Positions 1-8,079 of a stretch of 38,959 nucleotides of DNA are shown piece by piece. A program made the translations under genes and the position numbers. Position 1 is the first letter of the stretch. Each line of letters opens with the position of its first letter. Origin of the DNA: Pedobacter sp. ASV19 (GTDB lineage Bacteria > Bacteroidota > Bacteroidia > Sphingobacteriales > Sphingobacteriaceae); NCBI RefSeq assembly GCF_016429005.1, contig NZ_JAELTV010000017.1, forward strand, positions 1-38,959. Reading direction: 5' to 3'. The notes under the pieces were generated by a model. The model searched no databases. It was not told where the DNA came from and saw only the letters and a list, made by a program, of their open reading frames with translations.

Positions 1-150
<150 letters not shown>

Positions 151-1241
151 ACGTTTTAGTGGCAGGGTTAGCCTTCAGTGCTTGTAAAGACAGTAGTAAA
201 TTTGTGATTAACGGAAAATTTGCCAATGCAGCCCCTCAGGGTAAAGTTTATCTTTTCGCTTTAGATAAAGCCAATCCGGTAGCTTTGGATTCCACTGTGT
301 TGTCTGATAAAGGAGAATTCAAGTTTAATCATGCCGCACCAGACGTTAACTTTTTTAAAGTTTCTGCTGGGCACAATGAATATATGATCATTGCAAAAAA
401 TGGTGATGATATTAAACTCGATGCAGATCTTAACGACAAAACTATGCATTATAACGTTTCTGGTGCTGAAGAAGCCGATAAACTGGAAACACTGAATGCG
501 ATCAAAAACAAATACATGACAAAGATCAATGCCATCCAGCAAAAGTTTGATGATCAGGTAGCAAAACAGCCGGAGAAAAGAGAGGCTATTATGGAAAGTC
601 TAAGGCCCGAATATACCCAGGAAATGGAAGGTTTGAACAAAGAGATTTTAAAATTCGCTCAGGAAAACACCAAATCACTTGCTGGTTTCTATGCTATTAA
701 TTTGCTTAATCCTGCAGATTTTGAAAAAGAGATGGTGGCTTATGCAGATCAGATCAAAGGTAATTTTGGTAGCAATCCTGCAGTAACGGAGTTTGTAACC
801 AGGATGTCTAAGCTTAAAGCCCTTCAGGTAGGACAGCCGGCACCGGCATTCACTATGACCAGTATTGACGGAAAACAGGTAAGCCTTTCAGATTTTAAAG
901 GTAAATATGTACTGCTTGATTTCTGGGCATCCTGGTGTCAGCCTTGCAGACAGGAGAATCCTAATGTAGTTAAAGCTTACAATAAGTTTAAAGATAAGAA
1001 TTTTACAGTTTTCGGAGTTTCGCTTGATAAAGATGTTGCTGCCTGGAAACAAGCAGTTACTGCCGATCATTTAACCTGGACACACGGAAGTGAGCTTAAA
1101 GACTTCGAAGGTCCTACTGTAAGGCTTTATCAAATCGAAGCGATTCCAAGTTCCTTTATCATTGATCCTCAGGGTAAAATCGTTGCTAAGAACCTTAGAG
1201 GGGAGCAACTGGAAGATTTTTTAAATAAAACCTTACTTTAA
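151..1241 (+). CDS. TlpA/ResA-type thiol-disulfide lipoprotein with N-terminal DUF4369-like region (5' truncated)
   Basis: The frame is open from the first genomic base. The upstream part of the signal peptide is lost at the adapter junction, so the GTG at 159 is only an internal codon. The remaining N-terminus reads [11 protein letters not shown], the end of a lipoprotein signal with the lipidated Cys in the lipobox FSAC, which predicts a membrane-anchored periplasmic protein. Residues about 10-100 (counted from 159) resemble the beta-rich DUF4369 region. A helical linker follows, then a thioredoxin-like TlpA domain from about residue 222. Its redox motif is WCQPC (C260, C263) in the context [10 protein letters not shown], and a cis-Pro loop lies in IPSSF. 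Such proteins reduce or shuttle disulfides in the envelope, for example during cytochrome c maturation. A paralogue of the same architecture lies at 27802. Substrate unknown. Confidence 0.93.
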
Positions 1242-1272
1242 TCCTAAATTCATGTTAATATAGCTTGTCCTG

Positions 1273-1299
1273 TTAACAATTTGTTAACTTGCTTTTAAC
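1273..1299 (+). promoter_or_regulatory. Triple TTAAC direct repeat, PhoB/PhoP-box-like operator
   Basis: TTAAC occurs at 1273-1277, 1284-1288 and 1295-1299, exactly 11 bp apart, about one helical turn. That is the layout of sites bound head-to-tail by OmpR/PhoB-family regulators; the Bacillus PhoP box is TTAACA-like repeats with 11-bp spacing. A -7-like TATTTTCG sits at 1321-1328. The site directly precedes the response regulator at 1347, so autoregulation is the simplest reading. No binding is demonstrated. Confidence 0.55.
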
Positions 1300-1346
1300 T
1301 TAATACTGCATTTGATTACCTATTTTCGTAACAAATAATTAAAGAT

Positions 1347-2036
1347 ATGAGCACTGCCAAACAAAAAATACTTATAGTCGATGATGAACCGGATATTCTT
1401 GAGTTAGTAGAATACAATCTGAAGAAAGAAGGTTATCAGGTTTTTGTAGCAAGCAATGGACAGGATGGGATCGCCGTCGCAAGAAAAGTACATCCTGATC
1501 TGATTATCCTGGATATCATGATGCCTAAAATGGATGGAATTGAAGCTTGCAGGTTAATGCGTGCGATTCCTGAGTTTAAAAACACCTTTATGGTTTTTCT
1601 AACCGCCAGAAGTGAGGAATATTCTGAAATTGCAGGATTCAATGTTGGTGCGGATGATTATATCGCCAAGCCGATAAAACCAAGAGCGCTGGTGAGCAGG
1701 ATCAATGCTATTCTGAGGAGAAATGTAAGCAATGATGAAATTTCAGAAAACAAGGTAGAAATTGGAGACCTGGTCATCGACAGAGAAGCTTATCTGGTTT
1801 ATCAGGGTGGACAAAAGGTAGTTTTGGCAAAGAAAGAATTTGAACTTCTTTATCTTCTGGCCTCTAAACCAGGTAAAGTATATACCAGAGAATCTATTCT
1901 TAAAAACATATGGGAAGACTCTGTGGTTGTAACTAACCGTACTATTGATGTACATATCCGCAAATTAAGAGAAAAACTTGGAGAGAATTATGTGTCTACT
2001 GTTAAGGGAGTAGGTTATAAATTCGAACTTTCTTAG
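1347..2036 (+). CDS. OmpR/PhoB-family response regulator
   Basis: This is a two-component transcription factor of 229 residues, normal length for the family. The receiver domain (about 1-120) has the acidic pair D12-D13, phospho-acceptor D56 in LDIMMP, T86 in FLTAR and K108 in AKP, so phosphorylation chemistry looks intact. A winged-helix DNA-binding domain follows (about 130-228), ending in the usual TIDVHIRKLREKLG and GVGYKF. No histidine kinase gene is adjacent: the next gene, 28 bp on, is an RNA pseudouridine synthase, so its partner is elsewhere or lies before the truncated left end. The three TTAAC repeats upstream suggest it controls its own promoter. It resembles Bacteroidota proteins labelled PhoB, but the phosphate link is inference. 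Confidence 0.95.
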   Translation: MSTAKQKILIVDDEPDILELVEYNLKKEGYQVFVASNGQDGIAVARKVHPDLIILDIMMPKMDGIEACRLMRAIPEFKNTFMVFLTARSEEYSEIAGFNVGADDYIAKPIKPRALVSRINAILRRNVSNDEISENKVEIGDLVIDREAYLVYQGGQKVVLAKKEFELLYLLASKPGKVYTRESILKNIWEDSVVVTNRTIDVHIRKLREKLGENYVSTVKGVGYKFELS

Positions 2037-2044
2037 TACTTTTG
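2037..2044 (+). promoter_or_regulatory. -7 promoter element (TACTTTTG) for the rluA-like gene
   Basis: It is a perfect match to the Bacteroidota -7 consensus TAnnTTTG, just after the stop of the response regulator and 20 bp before the TTG start at 2065. It suggests that the pseudouridine synthase and ClC genes have their own promoter. No convincing -33 element was seen. Confidence 0.45.
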
Positions 2045-2064
2045 TAGCTAAGAACACTATATCC

Positions 2065-2787
2065 TTGAAATATCCCTCTTTTAAAGACTTAATCCTATTT
2101 GAAAACGATGACTACATCGTTGTAAATAAACCTCCCTTTGTTGCTTCATTAGACGAAAGGGGAGGTTCCGGCGAGGTGAATATCCTTCGCCTCGCTAAAC
2201 AATACTCCTCAGACGCGCAGGTCTGTCACCGCCTGGATAAAGAAACCAGCGGTGCTATTATTATTGCCAAGCATCCCGATGCTTACCGACATGTTTCTAT
2301 GCAGTTTGAACGGCGTAAAGTAAACAAAGTTTATCATGCTGTTGTAGATGGGCAGTTTGTTTTTAATGACCTCTTTGTCGACCTGCCGATTCTGAATGAC
2401 GGGAATAAAAATGTAACCATTGACAGACAAGAAGGAAAGCGGGCTGAAACCTATTTTAATTCCATAAAATATTATAAACACTATACCCTGGTAGAGTGTA
2501 AACCGGTAACCGGCAGAATGCACCAGATCAGGATACACCTGGCCACACAGCGTGCTTCTATCTGTGGAGATAATATGTACAGAGGTAAGCCTGTGTATCT
2601 CTCTAACCTCAAAAAAGGATACCGTATCGCAAAGGACGACGAAGAACAGCCCATTATGAAGCGCTTTGCCCTACATGCAAAACACTTGGTCTTTAAAGGT
2701 ATGGACGATCAGGATATTGTAATAGAAGCCCCATATCCAAAAGATTTTGCAACGCTTATTAAACTACTGGATAAATTTGACAGTTAA
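2065..2787 (+). CDS. RluA-family RNA pseudouridine synthase
   Basis: It converts specific uridines of rRNA or tRNA to pseudouridine in the cytoplasm. The 240 residues hold one catalytic domain. The family signature HRLDKETSG lies at 55-63, with D58 the expected catalytic aspartate, and VTGRMHQIRIHLA is the conserved later motif. It has no N-terminal S4 domain, unlike RluC/RluD, so target assignment is uncertain. The start is TTG at 2065: no ATG or GTG lies in frame between the previous stop and this codon, and the protein begins at the usual point before NDDYIVVNKP. The ClC gene begins 10 bp after its stop and is probably cotranscribed. Confidence 0.93.
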   Translation: MKYPSFKDLILFENDDYIVVNKPPFVASLDERGGSGEVNILRLAKQYSSDAQVCHRLDKETSGAIIIAKHPDAYRHVSMQFERRKVNKVYHAVVDGQFVFNDLFVDLPILNDGNKNVTIDRQEGKRAETYFNSIKYYKHYTLVECKPVTGRMHQIRIHLATQRASICGDNMYRGKPVYLSNLKKGYRIAKDDEEQPIMKRFALHAKHLVFKGMDDQDIVIEAPYPKDFATLIKLLDKFDS

Positions 2788-2797
2788 ATAAAACAAT

Positions 2798-4585
2798 ATG
2801 TATGTAAGATTAGTGAACTATATTGATACCCTTAATCAATATCGTAGGACTAAAATCTCAAACAGAAACTTCCTCGTTATTGCGGCACTGATTGTGGGAA
2901 TTCTTGCGGGCCTTGCAGCAGCGGCCTTGAAATCCATTACTCATCATATTGAGGATTTTCTGCAAAGTGGTTTTCACTGGCATTACAAATACTACTTGTA
3001 CATCTTTTTTCCACTGATTGGTATTTTGCTCTCCGTAATGTATGTAAGACGCTTTATTCGGAAAGGAAAGTTTGAAACAGGTCTAACCCCGCTGCTGTTT
3101 ACCATTTCAAAGAAATCCAGTAAAGTTGAACCTCATAATATTTATTCGCAGGTCATTACCGCTGCTTTAACTGTTGGTTTTGGTGGATCTACCGGTTTAG
3201 AAGCTCCAATTGTGACCAGCGGAGCTGGAATAGGTTCTGTTGTCGGCCGTTTTCTTGGTCTATCCTATCGGGAAACAACCATGTTACTGGCTTGCGGTGC
3301 AGCAGCAGGTATTGCTGGGGCATTCAACAGCCCTATTGCCGGAATTGTATTTGCCATAGAGATTCTTTTGCCCGAATTCACTATTCCGGCATTTATACCC
3401 TTATTGCTCGCATCTGCTACAGCTGCAGTGGTTTCCCGTTTGTTTTATAAGGAACAACTTTTCTATCTGGTTACCGAAGGTTGGGTAATGCAGGCATTAC
3501 CTTTTTATGTATTGCTTGCCGTTTGTATAGGTTTCTTTTCCATCTACTTTGTTAAAGTAAATTATCTTGTTAAATCTTATTTCTATAAGCTTCAGCATCC
3601 CTATAAAAAGGTAGTTATTGGTGGTCTGATGTTGGGGGCATTGGTTTTTCTTTTTCCAACTTTATATGGGGAAGGTTACGTGACCATCAAAAATTTATTG
3701 AGTGGCAATTACACGGCTGTGATCAGTAACAGTATATTTTCAGAATATGCAACCCTACCGGTAGCCATTATCCTGTTTACTCTGATTACAGTATTTGCCA
3801 AATCATTTGGAACGCTGATTACGCTGGGTGCAGGAGGGAATGGGGGGATCTTTGCTCCAAGTTTAATTATGGGCGGGTTAATTGGATTTCTCGTTGCCTT
3901 TACGGCAAATACATTGGGAATTGCGCATTTAAACGTCGCGAATTTTATCGTCGCGGGCATGGCTGCATCTTTAAGCGCAATTATGCATGCACCGTTGACC
4001 GGGATTTTCCTCATCGCCGAAATTACAGGAGGTTATATCTTGATGGTGCCTTTAATGATCACTTCCGCAATTTCTTATTTCATCAGCAGGAGTGCAAATA
4101 AATATTCAATATACACCAAACCACTTGCTGAAAGCGGTGCTCTTTTATCACATGAAGATAAAGATACAACAGTACTGAATATGATGAAGCTGAAATACCT
4201 GATTGAAAAGGACTATCTGGTGTTAAATCAGTCAGATGCGCTGTCCGAAAAGATGGGAGATATTCTGCAGGCCAAACGTAACTTATTTCCGGTCGTAGAT
4301 GCTGATGAGATATTTATTGGATTGATCTATATGGAGGATATCCTGAAAATTACTTTTAAACCAGGCGAGGAAGAGTTATCTGTGCGTGAATTGATGCATC
4401 CCGCCCCCGAGATAGTGGTAAGCAACGATGCTTTAAAAACCGTACTTACCAAAATGGAAAGCCAGAATGCCTGGTTATTACCTGTGGTAGATGAGCAGGG
4501 AAGGTACGTTGGATTTGTATCTAAGACCTCTATCTTTAATAAGTACAGGGCATTGCTAAGCCGGCAGGCCGACTACATGGAGTAA
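2798..4585 (+). CDS. ClC-family chloride channel/transporter with C-terminal CBS pair
   Basis: It is an inner-membrane anion transport protein of 595 residues. About ten hydrophobic segments fill residues 25-435, followed by a cytosolic CBS-domain pair (about 450-590) that usually senses nucleotides. Visible ClC signatures are GLEAP at 133-137, with the gating glutamate E135; NSPIAGIVFAIE near 177-188; and GNGGIFAPS, equivalent to the GxFxP anion-binding loop. The canonical GSGIP motif is not evident near residue 95. At the site of the E. coli ClC proton glutamate E203, the sequence is E188 followed by I189, so that residue is apparently isoleucine. This argues for altered or absent proton coupling, though this is a by-eye alignment. 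A strong hairpin ends the unit. Confidence 0.93.
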   Translation: MYVRLVNYIDTLNQYRRTKISNRNFLVIAALIVGILAGLAAAALKSITHHIEDFLQSGFHWHYKYYLYIFFPLIGILLSVMYVRRFIRKGKFETGLTPLLFTISKKSSKVEPHNIYSQVITAALTVGFGGSTGLEAPIVTSGAGIGSVVGRFLGLSYRETTMLLACGAAAGIAGAFNSPIAGIVFAIEILLPEFTIPAFIPLLLASATAAVVSRLFYKEQLFYLVTEGWVMQALPFYVLLAVCIGFFSIYFVKVNYLVKSYFYKLQHPYKKVVIGGLMLGALVFLFPTLYGEGYVTIKNLLSGNYTAVISNSIFSEYATLPVAIILFTLITVFAKSFGTLITLGAGGNGGIFAPSLIMGGLIGFLVAFTANTLGIAHLNVANFIVAGMAASLSAIMHAPLTGIFLIAEITGGYILMVPLMITSAISYFISRSANKYSIYTKPLAESGALLSHEDKDTTVLNMMKLKYLIEKDYLVLNQSDALSEKMGDILQAKRNLFPVVDADEIFIGLIYMEDILKITFKPGEEELSVRELMHPAPEIVVSNDALKTVLTKMESQNAWLLPVVDEQGRYVGFVSKTSIFNKYRALLSRQADYME

Positions 4586-4586
4586 T

Positions 4587-4622
4587 AAAAAAAGTCCTCT
4601 GATCATCTCAGGGGACTTTTTT
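4587..4622. terminator. Bidirectional intrinsic terminator
   Basis: A-tract, GTCCTCTGA, short loop, TCAGGGGAC, T-tract. The stem has one G-U wobble, with A and T runs on either side. It lies between the convergent ClC (+) and sigma-54 regulator (-) genes and can serve both. Confidence 0.9.
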
Positions 4623-4638
4623 GTGATATGTACTCGAA

Positions 4639-6045
4639 TTATTCTGTAACTCTTTTCAGTCCAAATTTTTCAATCTTACTGTAAAGATGACTTCTTTGAA
4701 TATCTATATCATCTGCAGTTTTAGATACGTTCCAGTTGTTTTTTTCCAGTTTAAATTTAATGAATTCACGCTCTGCATGGTCTTTATAATCCTGGAAATT
4801 ATTGAATTTTTCATAATCCGGAACCCCATTGGAAGAGGCCGCCGCTGCAGGATGTGAACTGTGCGCCGCTCCAATATTGGTACCACCACCAGGATTGGCA
4901 AAAGCTGTAACATCATGACCAGTGATCACTTTATCACTCAGGATAATCAATCGTTCTATCATGTTGTGCAGTTCGCGGACATTCCCCGACCATGGCAGTC
5001 TTTGTAGTGCCGCCATGCCTTCATCACTGATGGTTTTTACCGGCATACCATAGTCTCTGCAAATCTCCTCTAAAAAGTTCTGGGCAATAACCGGGATATC
5101 TTCGATACGCTCTGTTAAATGAGGTACGTGTATATTAATTACATTTAAACGGTGGTACAAATCCATACGGAAATTACCATCTTCAATTTCTTTTAAGAGG
5201 TCTTTATTCGTAGCGGCCAATACCCGCACATTTACTTCCTGTTCCTTTTCACCACCTACACGGGTAATTTTATGTTCCTGAAGTGCACGAAGTACCTTTG
5301 CCTGGGCAGAAAGACTCATGTCTCCAATTTCATCCAGAAACAATGTCCCTCCATTAGCCAGTTCAAATTTTCCGATACGTTGTTTAACTGCCGAAGTAAA
5401 AGAACCCTTTTCATGGCCAAACAATTCACTCTCTATCAATTCTGAAGGGATTGCGGCGCAATTGACTTCTATTAAAGGGTTGTCTGCTCTCTGAGACTTT
5501 TCATGCAGCCAACGGGCAACCAGTTCTTTTCCACTTCCATTGGCTCCGGTAATCAATACTCGGGCTTCTGTAGGGGCTACACGTTCAATAGTTTCTTTAA
5601 TTTTATTGATAGACTCGGAGCTACCCAGAATGTCGCGGGTTTTACTGGCCTTTCTTTTTAATACTTTGGTCTCTGTTACTAATGTACCCCTGTCCAGAGC
5701 GTTTCTAACCGTAATCAGTAGGCGGTTCAGATCCGGTGGCTTGGAAATGAAATCAAAAGCACCTTTTTTGCTTGCCTCAATGGCTGTTTCTACTGTGCCA
5801 TGACCAGATATCATTATAAATGGAAGATCGGGGCTGTGGGCTAACGCCTGCTCCAGGACTTCCATTCCGTCCATTCTATTCATTTTGATGTCGCACAATA
5901 CGAGATCAAATTTCTTTTTTTTGATGAGTTCTAGACCGTCAACGCCGTTATCAATATCTTCCACGTCATAATTCTCATATTCCAGAATTTCACGTAAAGT
6001 ACTTCTGATCGCCCGCTCATCATCGATTATTAATAATTTCGCCAT
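4639..6045 (-). CDS. Sigma-54-dependent response regulator (NtrC family)
   Basis: It is an enhancer-binding activator of 468 residues in the classical three-part order. The receiver domain (1-120) has D8-D9, phospho-acceptor D52 and K102 in SKPP. The AAA+ domain (about 140-375) has Walker A GANGSGKE (167-174) and Walker B GGTLFLDEIGD (232-242). A C-terminal Fis-type helix-turn-helix (about 420-465) reads NWNVSKTADDIDIQRSHLYSK in part. The sigma-54 contact loop, GAFTGA in proteobacteria, is GSFTSA here (214-219), a form I associate with Bacteroidota homologues. A Gly/Ala/Ser-rich linker precedes the HTH. No cognate kinase is adjacent. Upstream lies rnpB on the same strand. Confidence 0.95.
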   Translation of the reverse strand: MAKLLIIDDERAIRSTLREILEYENYDVEDIDNGVDGLELIKKKKFDLVLCDIKMNRMDGMEVLEQALAHSPDLPFIMISGHGTVETAIEASKKGAFDFISKPPDLNRLLITVRNALDRGTLVTETKVLKRKASKTRDILGSSESINKIKETIERVAPTEARVLITGANGSGKELVARWLHEKSQRADNPLIEVNCAAIPSELIESELFGHEKGSFTSAVKQRIGKFELANGGTLFLDEIGDMSLSAQAKVLRALQEHKITRVGGEKEQEVNVRVLAATNKDLLKEIEDGNFRMDLYHRLNVINIHVPHLTERIEDIPVIAQNFLEEICRDYGMPVKTISDEGMAALQRLPWSGNVRELHNMIERLIILSDKVITGHDVTAFANPGGGTNIGAAHSSHPAAAASSNGVPDYEKFNNFQDYKDHAEREFIKFKLEKNNWNVSKTADDIDIQRSHLYSKIEKFGLKRVTE

Positions 6046-6120
6046 AGGTATACAAAATATTCTTTATTACTGAGTACGAATATATTTACTTTTATCATTA
6101 AACAAGGATAAAAGTAAAAA

Positions 6121-6490
6121 AATGCAAGCCTGTAAGCCGGGTTCTGTCATCCATTTTATTGGAAGTTCTATCATTAATCCAGTATAAATGTTGCCATTTA
6201 TCTCTAACGACCTACCCACTAACATCGGACGAGCAGCCCTACATGCGTTAGCCTATTTGGTCTTTCAACTCCCGGGGTTTACCAACTCTCCGGTCACCCG
6301 GAAAATTCGTGAGCTCTTACCTCACGATTTCAACCTTACCTGTGCCTAAGCCATCGGCGGTGTATTTTCTGCGGCACTTTCCATAATTCAGGTATTCAAT
6401 CCTGAACCTCTTCCCGTTAGGAAGCGAGATGCTCTGCGTTGCCCGGACTTTCCTCTCCGATAAATCGCAGCGATAGAACGGCTTGCATTT
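6121..6490 (-). ncRNA. rnpB: RNase P RNA, bacterial class A
   Basis: This is the catalytic RNA that matures tRNA 5' ends. Read on the minus strand it begins AATGCAAGCCG and contains GAGGAAAGTCCGGGCAAC, the conserved CR-I region, then GCAGAGCATCTCGCTTCC. It ends ACAGAACCCGGCTTACAGG followed by GCTTGCATT. The first and last nine bases (6480-6489 and 6121-6129) pair as helix P1, which fixes both ends to within a few bases. The length of about 370 nt is typical. A perfect -7 box lies immediately upstream. A 62-codon open frame inside it is fortuitous. Confidence 0.96.
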
Positions 6491-6494
6491 GCGG

Positions 6495-6502
6495 CAAAGA
6501 TA
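6495..6502 (-). promoter_or_regulatory. -7 promoter element (TATCTTTG) of rnpB
   Basis: It is a perfect TAnnTTTG on the minus strand, five bases before the predicted 5' end of RNase P RNA. It calibrates the distance from box to transcription start at about 5-7 bases in this genome. Confidence 0.75.
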
Positions 6503-6530
6503 CAAAAAGATTAGCTTAATAAAAGTCCCG

Positions 6531-6977
6531 TTAGGCGTCTAATAAACGTCTGTGGTAATTGATCTGACCCAGATGATAAGAAAGATGCATGGCCAGGTGG
6601 ATCAGCATGTATTCTACCGATTCCTGTTCCGGGCGGGCCAGGACAGGATAAGGTTTTTGTAAATCTTCCTCCCTGAGCTGGTTCAGCGTTTCGTTAACGG
6701 TTATGGTTACCAGGTCAATTTGACGGATCAGCTCCGCGCGGGGTACATTCTTCAATGAAAACTCTAAATCCCTGTCCCTGACGTATCCTGTATGTCCGAG
6801 TTCTTTCCCAATATAGGTATTGAGGTTGCCTGCAAGGTGAAGACAAAGGTTTCCCGCCGAATTCAGGATGTTTTTTTCAACGAGCCACAGGTTGTGTTCA
6901 TTTTGATAAGATTCGATTTCGAGTTTAAGTTTATTTAAATCGCGTGAATAAAGGGCTTTTAAAGATGCTAATGACAT
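6531..6977 (-). CDS. DinB-like / DUF1572 four-helix protein
   Basis: A 148-residue helical protein of the DinB/YfiT superfamily, normal size. Family features are a histidine in helix two (H47 in LHLAGNLNTYIG) and the C-terminal HLAMHLSYHLGQINYHRR with H131 and H135, which would form the usual three-His metal site. Members include thiol S-transferases and many proteins of unknown role, so substrate and function are open. It lies alone between rnpB and tRNA-Leu on the minus strand. A weak -7-like TATATTTA is at 6995-7002. Confidence 0.88.
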   Translation of the reverse strand: MSLASLKALYSRDLNKLKLEIESYQNEHNLWLVEKNILNSAGNLCLHLAGNLNTYIGKELGHTGYVRDRDLEFSLKNVPRAELIRQIDLVTITVNETLNQLREEDLQKPYPVLARPEQESVEYMLIHLAMHLSYHLGQINYHRRLLDA

Positions 6978-7105
6978 AAGTACAGATTAAGGCATAAATA
7001 TAACCAATCGTATTTCAATCACACATTTTCAGGATCTCATTTGATACGTAATCTGTAATTTGGAAACCTGAGTCTTTTTATTTGACCTGGAAAGTAGAAC
7101 TTTAC

Positions 7106-7148
7106 AAAAACAAAAAGCCCTAAAATATATTAAGGCTTTTGTTTTTTT
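7106..7148 (-). terminator. Intrinsic terminator downstream of tRNA-Leu
   Basis: AAAACAAAAAGCC pairs with GGCTTTTGTTTT around a 14-base AT-rich loop, with A and T tracts on both sides. It ends the tRNA transcript on the minus strand and separates it from the DinB-like gene. Confidence 0.75.
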
Positions 7149-7149
7149 G

Positions 7150-7231
7150 TGCGGAAGAAGGGACTCGAACCCCCACGCCGTGAAGCGCCAGATCCTAAGT
7201 CTGGTGCGGCTACCAATTACGCCACTTCCGC
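7150..7231 (-). tRNA. tRNA-Leu, anticodon UAG
   Basis: The minus strand folds as a class II tRNA. The acceptor GCGGAAG/CTTCCGC has discriminator A at 7150. The anticodon arm CCAGA-CTTAGGA-TCTGG gives anticodon TAG. An extended variable arm (CGCTTCACGGCG) is present, and the T arm has loop TTCGAGT. The long variable arm and A73 agree with leucine. CCA is not encoded. Confidence 0.96.
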
Positions 7232-7244
7232 GTTGTTAGGGCCG

Positions 7245-7252
7245 CAAAGATA
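7245..7252 (-). promoter_or_regulatory. -7 promoter element (TATCTTTG) of tRNA-Leu
   Basis: A perfect TAnnTTTG on the minus strand, 13 bp upstream of the tRNA 5' end, identical to the rnpB box. Confidence 0.65.
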
Positions 7253-7333
7253 GAAATAGTTTTTAAATAGATGCATTTTTTATGAAAAAGATATGAATTT
7301 AAATTTTGGTACTCTGTTTGAGGACCTGATGAT

Positions 7334-8008
7334 ATGATCATCATCTCAAAAGAACAGGAAGCACAGGTACTATTGTTACTTCAGCGCAACAGAAAAATTG
7401 AAGCGGTTAAGTTAGTCATGGATGCTGCCAAATGTGGCCTGAAGGAAGCAAAAGACTTTATTGATCAATTTACAGAAACAAGGACCACTTCAGCCGGAGG
7501 AAAAGAAAGACCACTTCGTGAAAACTTAGATGCAGAATTAACTTCGCTGCTGCTCAATGGGAAGAAAATAGACGCCGTCAAATTGTATAAAGACCATGCC
7601 GGTGCCGGACTTAAAGACAGTGTAGACTATGTAAACCGTCTTCAGGAAGGGGAGGTGGCGCCCCTTTCAAGATCTCCGTTAAACAAAAGAGATACACAGA
7701 TAGATGAAATTATAAAAGGTCAGCAGGAACAAAAACCGAAAACAGGGTGCTTTATAGCTACCGTTTGTTACGGAAACTATGATGCTCCTGAAGTTATGGT
7801 TTTGCGTCGTTACAGAGATGAAAGATTGATGCCATTTTTAGCAGGAAGACTTTTTGTGCGGTTTTATTATTTCATTTCACCTGCTCTGGCAAAGCAGCTT
7901 GATAAGTCTGAACGAGGTAAAGGATGGGTCAAGACAAATCTTTTAGCACCTGTTGTTCTATATATTGGAACAAAAATTATAAAAAATAAAGCAATAACTG
8001 ATGAATAA
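7334..8008 (+). CDS. CFI-box-CTERM domain protein with two L7/L12-like repeats
   Basis: A 224-residue protein of unknown function, probably cytoplasmic or peripherally membrane-attached, with no signal peptide. Residues about 9-46 and 66-104 are two copies of a short helical unit (KIEAVKLVMDAAKCGLKEAK and KKIDAVKLYKDHAGAGLKDS) that resembles the C-terminal domain of ribosomal protein L7/L12. A charged linker (105-135) leads to the CFI-box: CFIATVCYG with C139 and C145, then LRRYRDERLMPFLAGR and an aromatic, mildly hydrophobic stretch ending at KGWVKTNLLAPVV. The CFI-box is a recurring C-terminal module of unknown role; its cysteines suggest metal binding or cross-linking. The same module is found attached to unrelated N-termini, so it may be a localisation or processing tag. 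Start ATG at 7334. Confidence 0.85.
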   Translation: MIIISKEQEAQVLLLLQRNRKIEAVKLVMDAAKCGLKEAKDFIDQFTETRTTSAGGKERPLRENLDAELTSLLLNGKKIDAVKLYKDHAGAGLKDSVDYVNRLQEGEVAPLSRSPLNKRDTQIDEIIKGQQEQKPKTGCFIATVCYGNYDAPEVMVLRRYRDERLMPFLAGRLFVRFYYFISPALAKQLDKSERGKGWVKTNLLAPVVLYIGTKIIKNKAITDE

Positions 8009-8067
8009 ATTAATTTTTGTAATTTATTTACTGTTTAAAATATCCAATGGATAAATAAATTAAATTA

Positions 8068-8075
8068 TAGATTTG
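8068..8075 (+). promoter_or_regulatory. -7 promoter element (TAGATTTG), four bases before the start codon
   Basis: A perfect TAnnTTTG. With transcription starting 5-7 bases after the box, the mRNA would begin at or inside the ATG at 8080, a leaderless message. No better in-frame start lies downstream. Confidence 0.5.
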
Positions 8076-8079
8076 CAGT

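Noticed and set aside
6317-6505. 62-codon open frame on the minus strand
   Set aside because: It lies inside RNase P RNA and reads conserved structural RNA segments; fortuitous.
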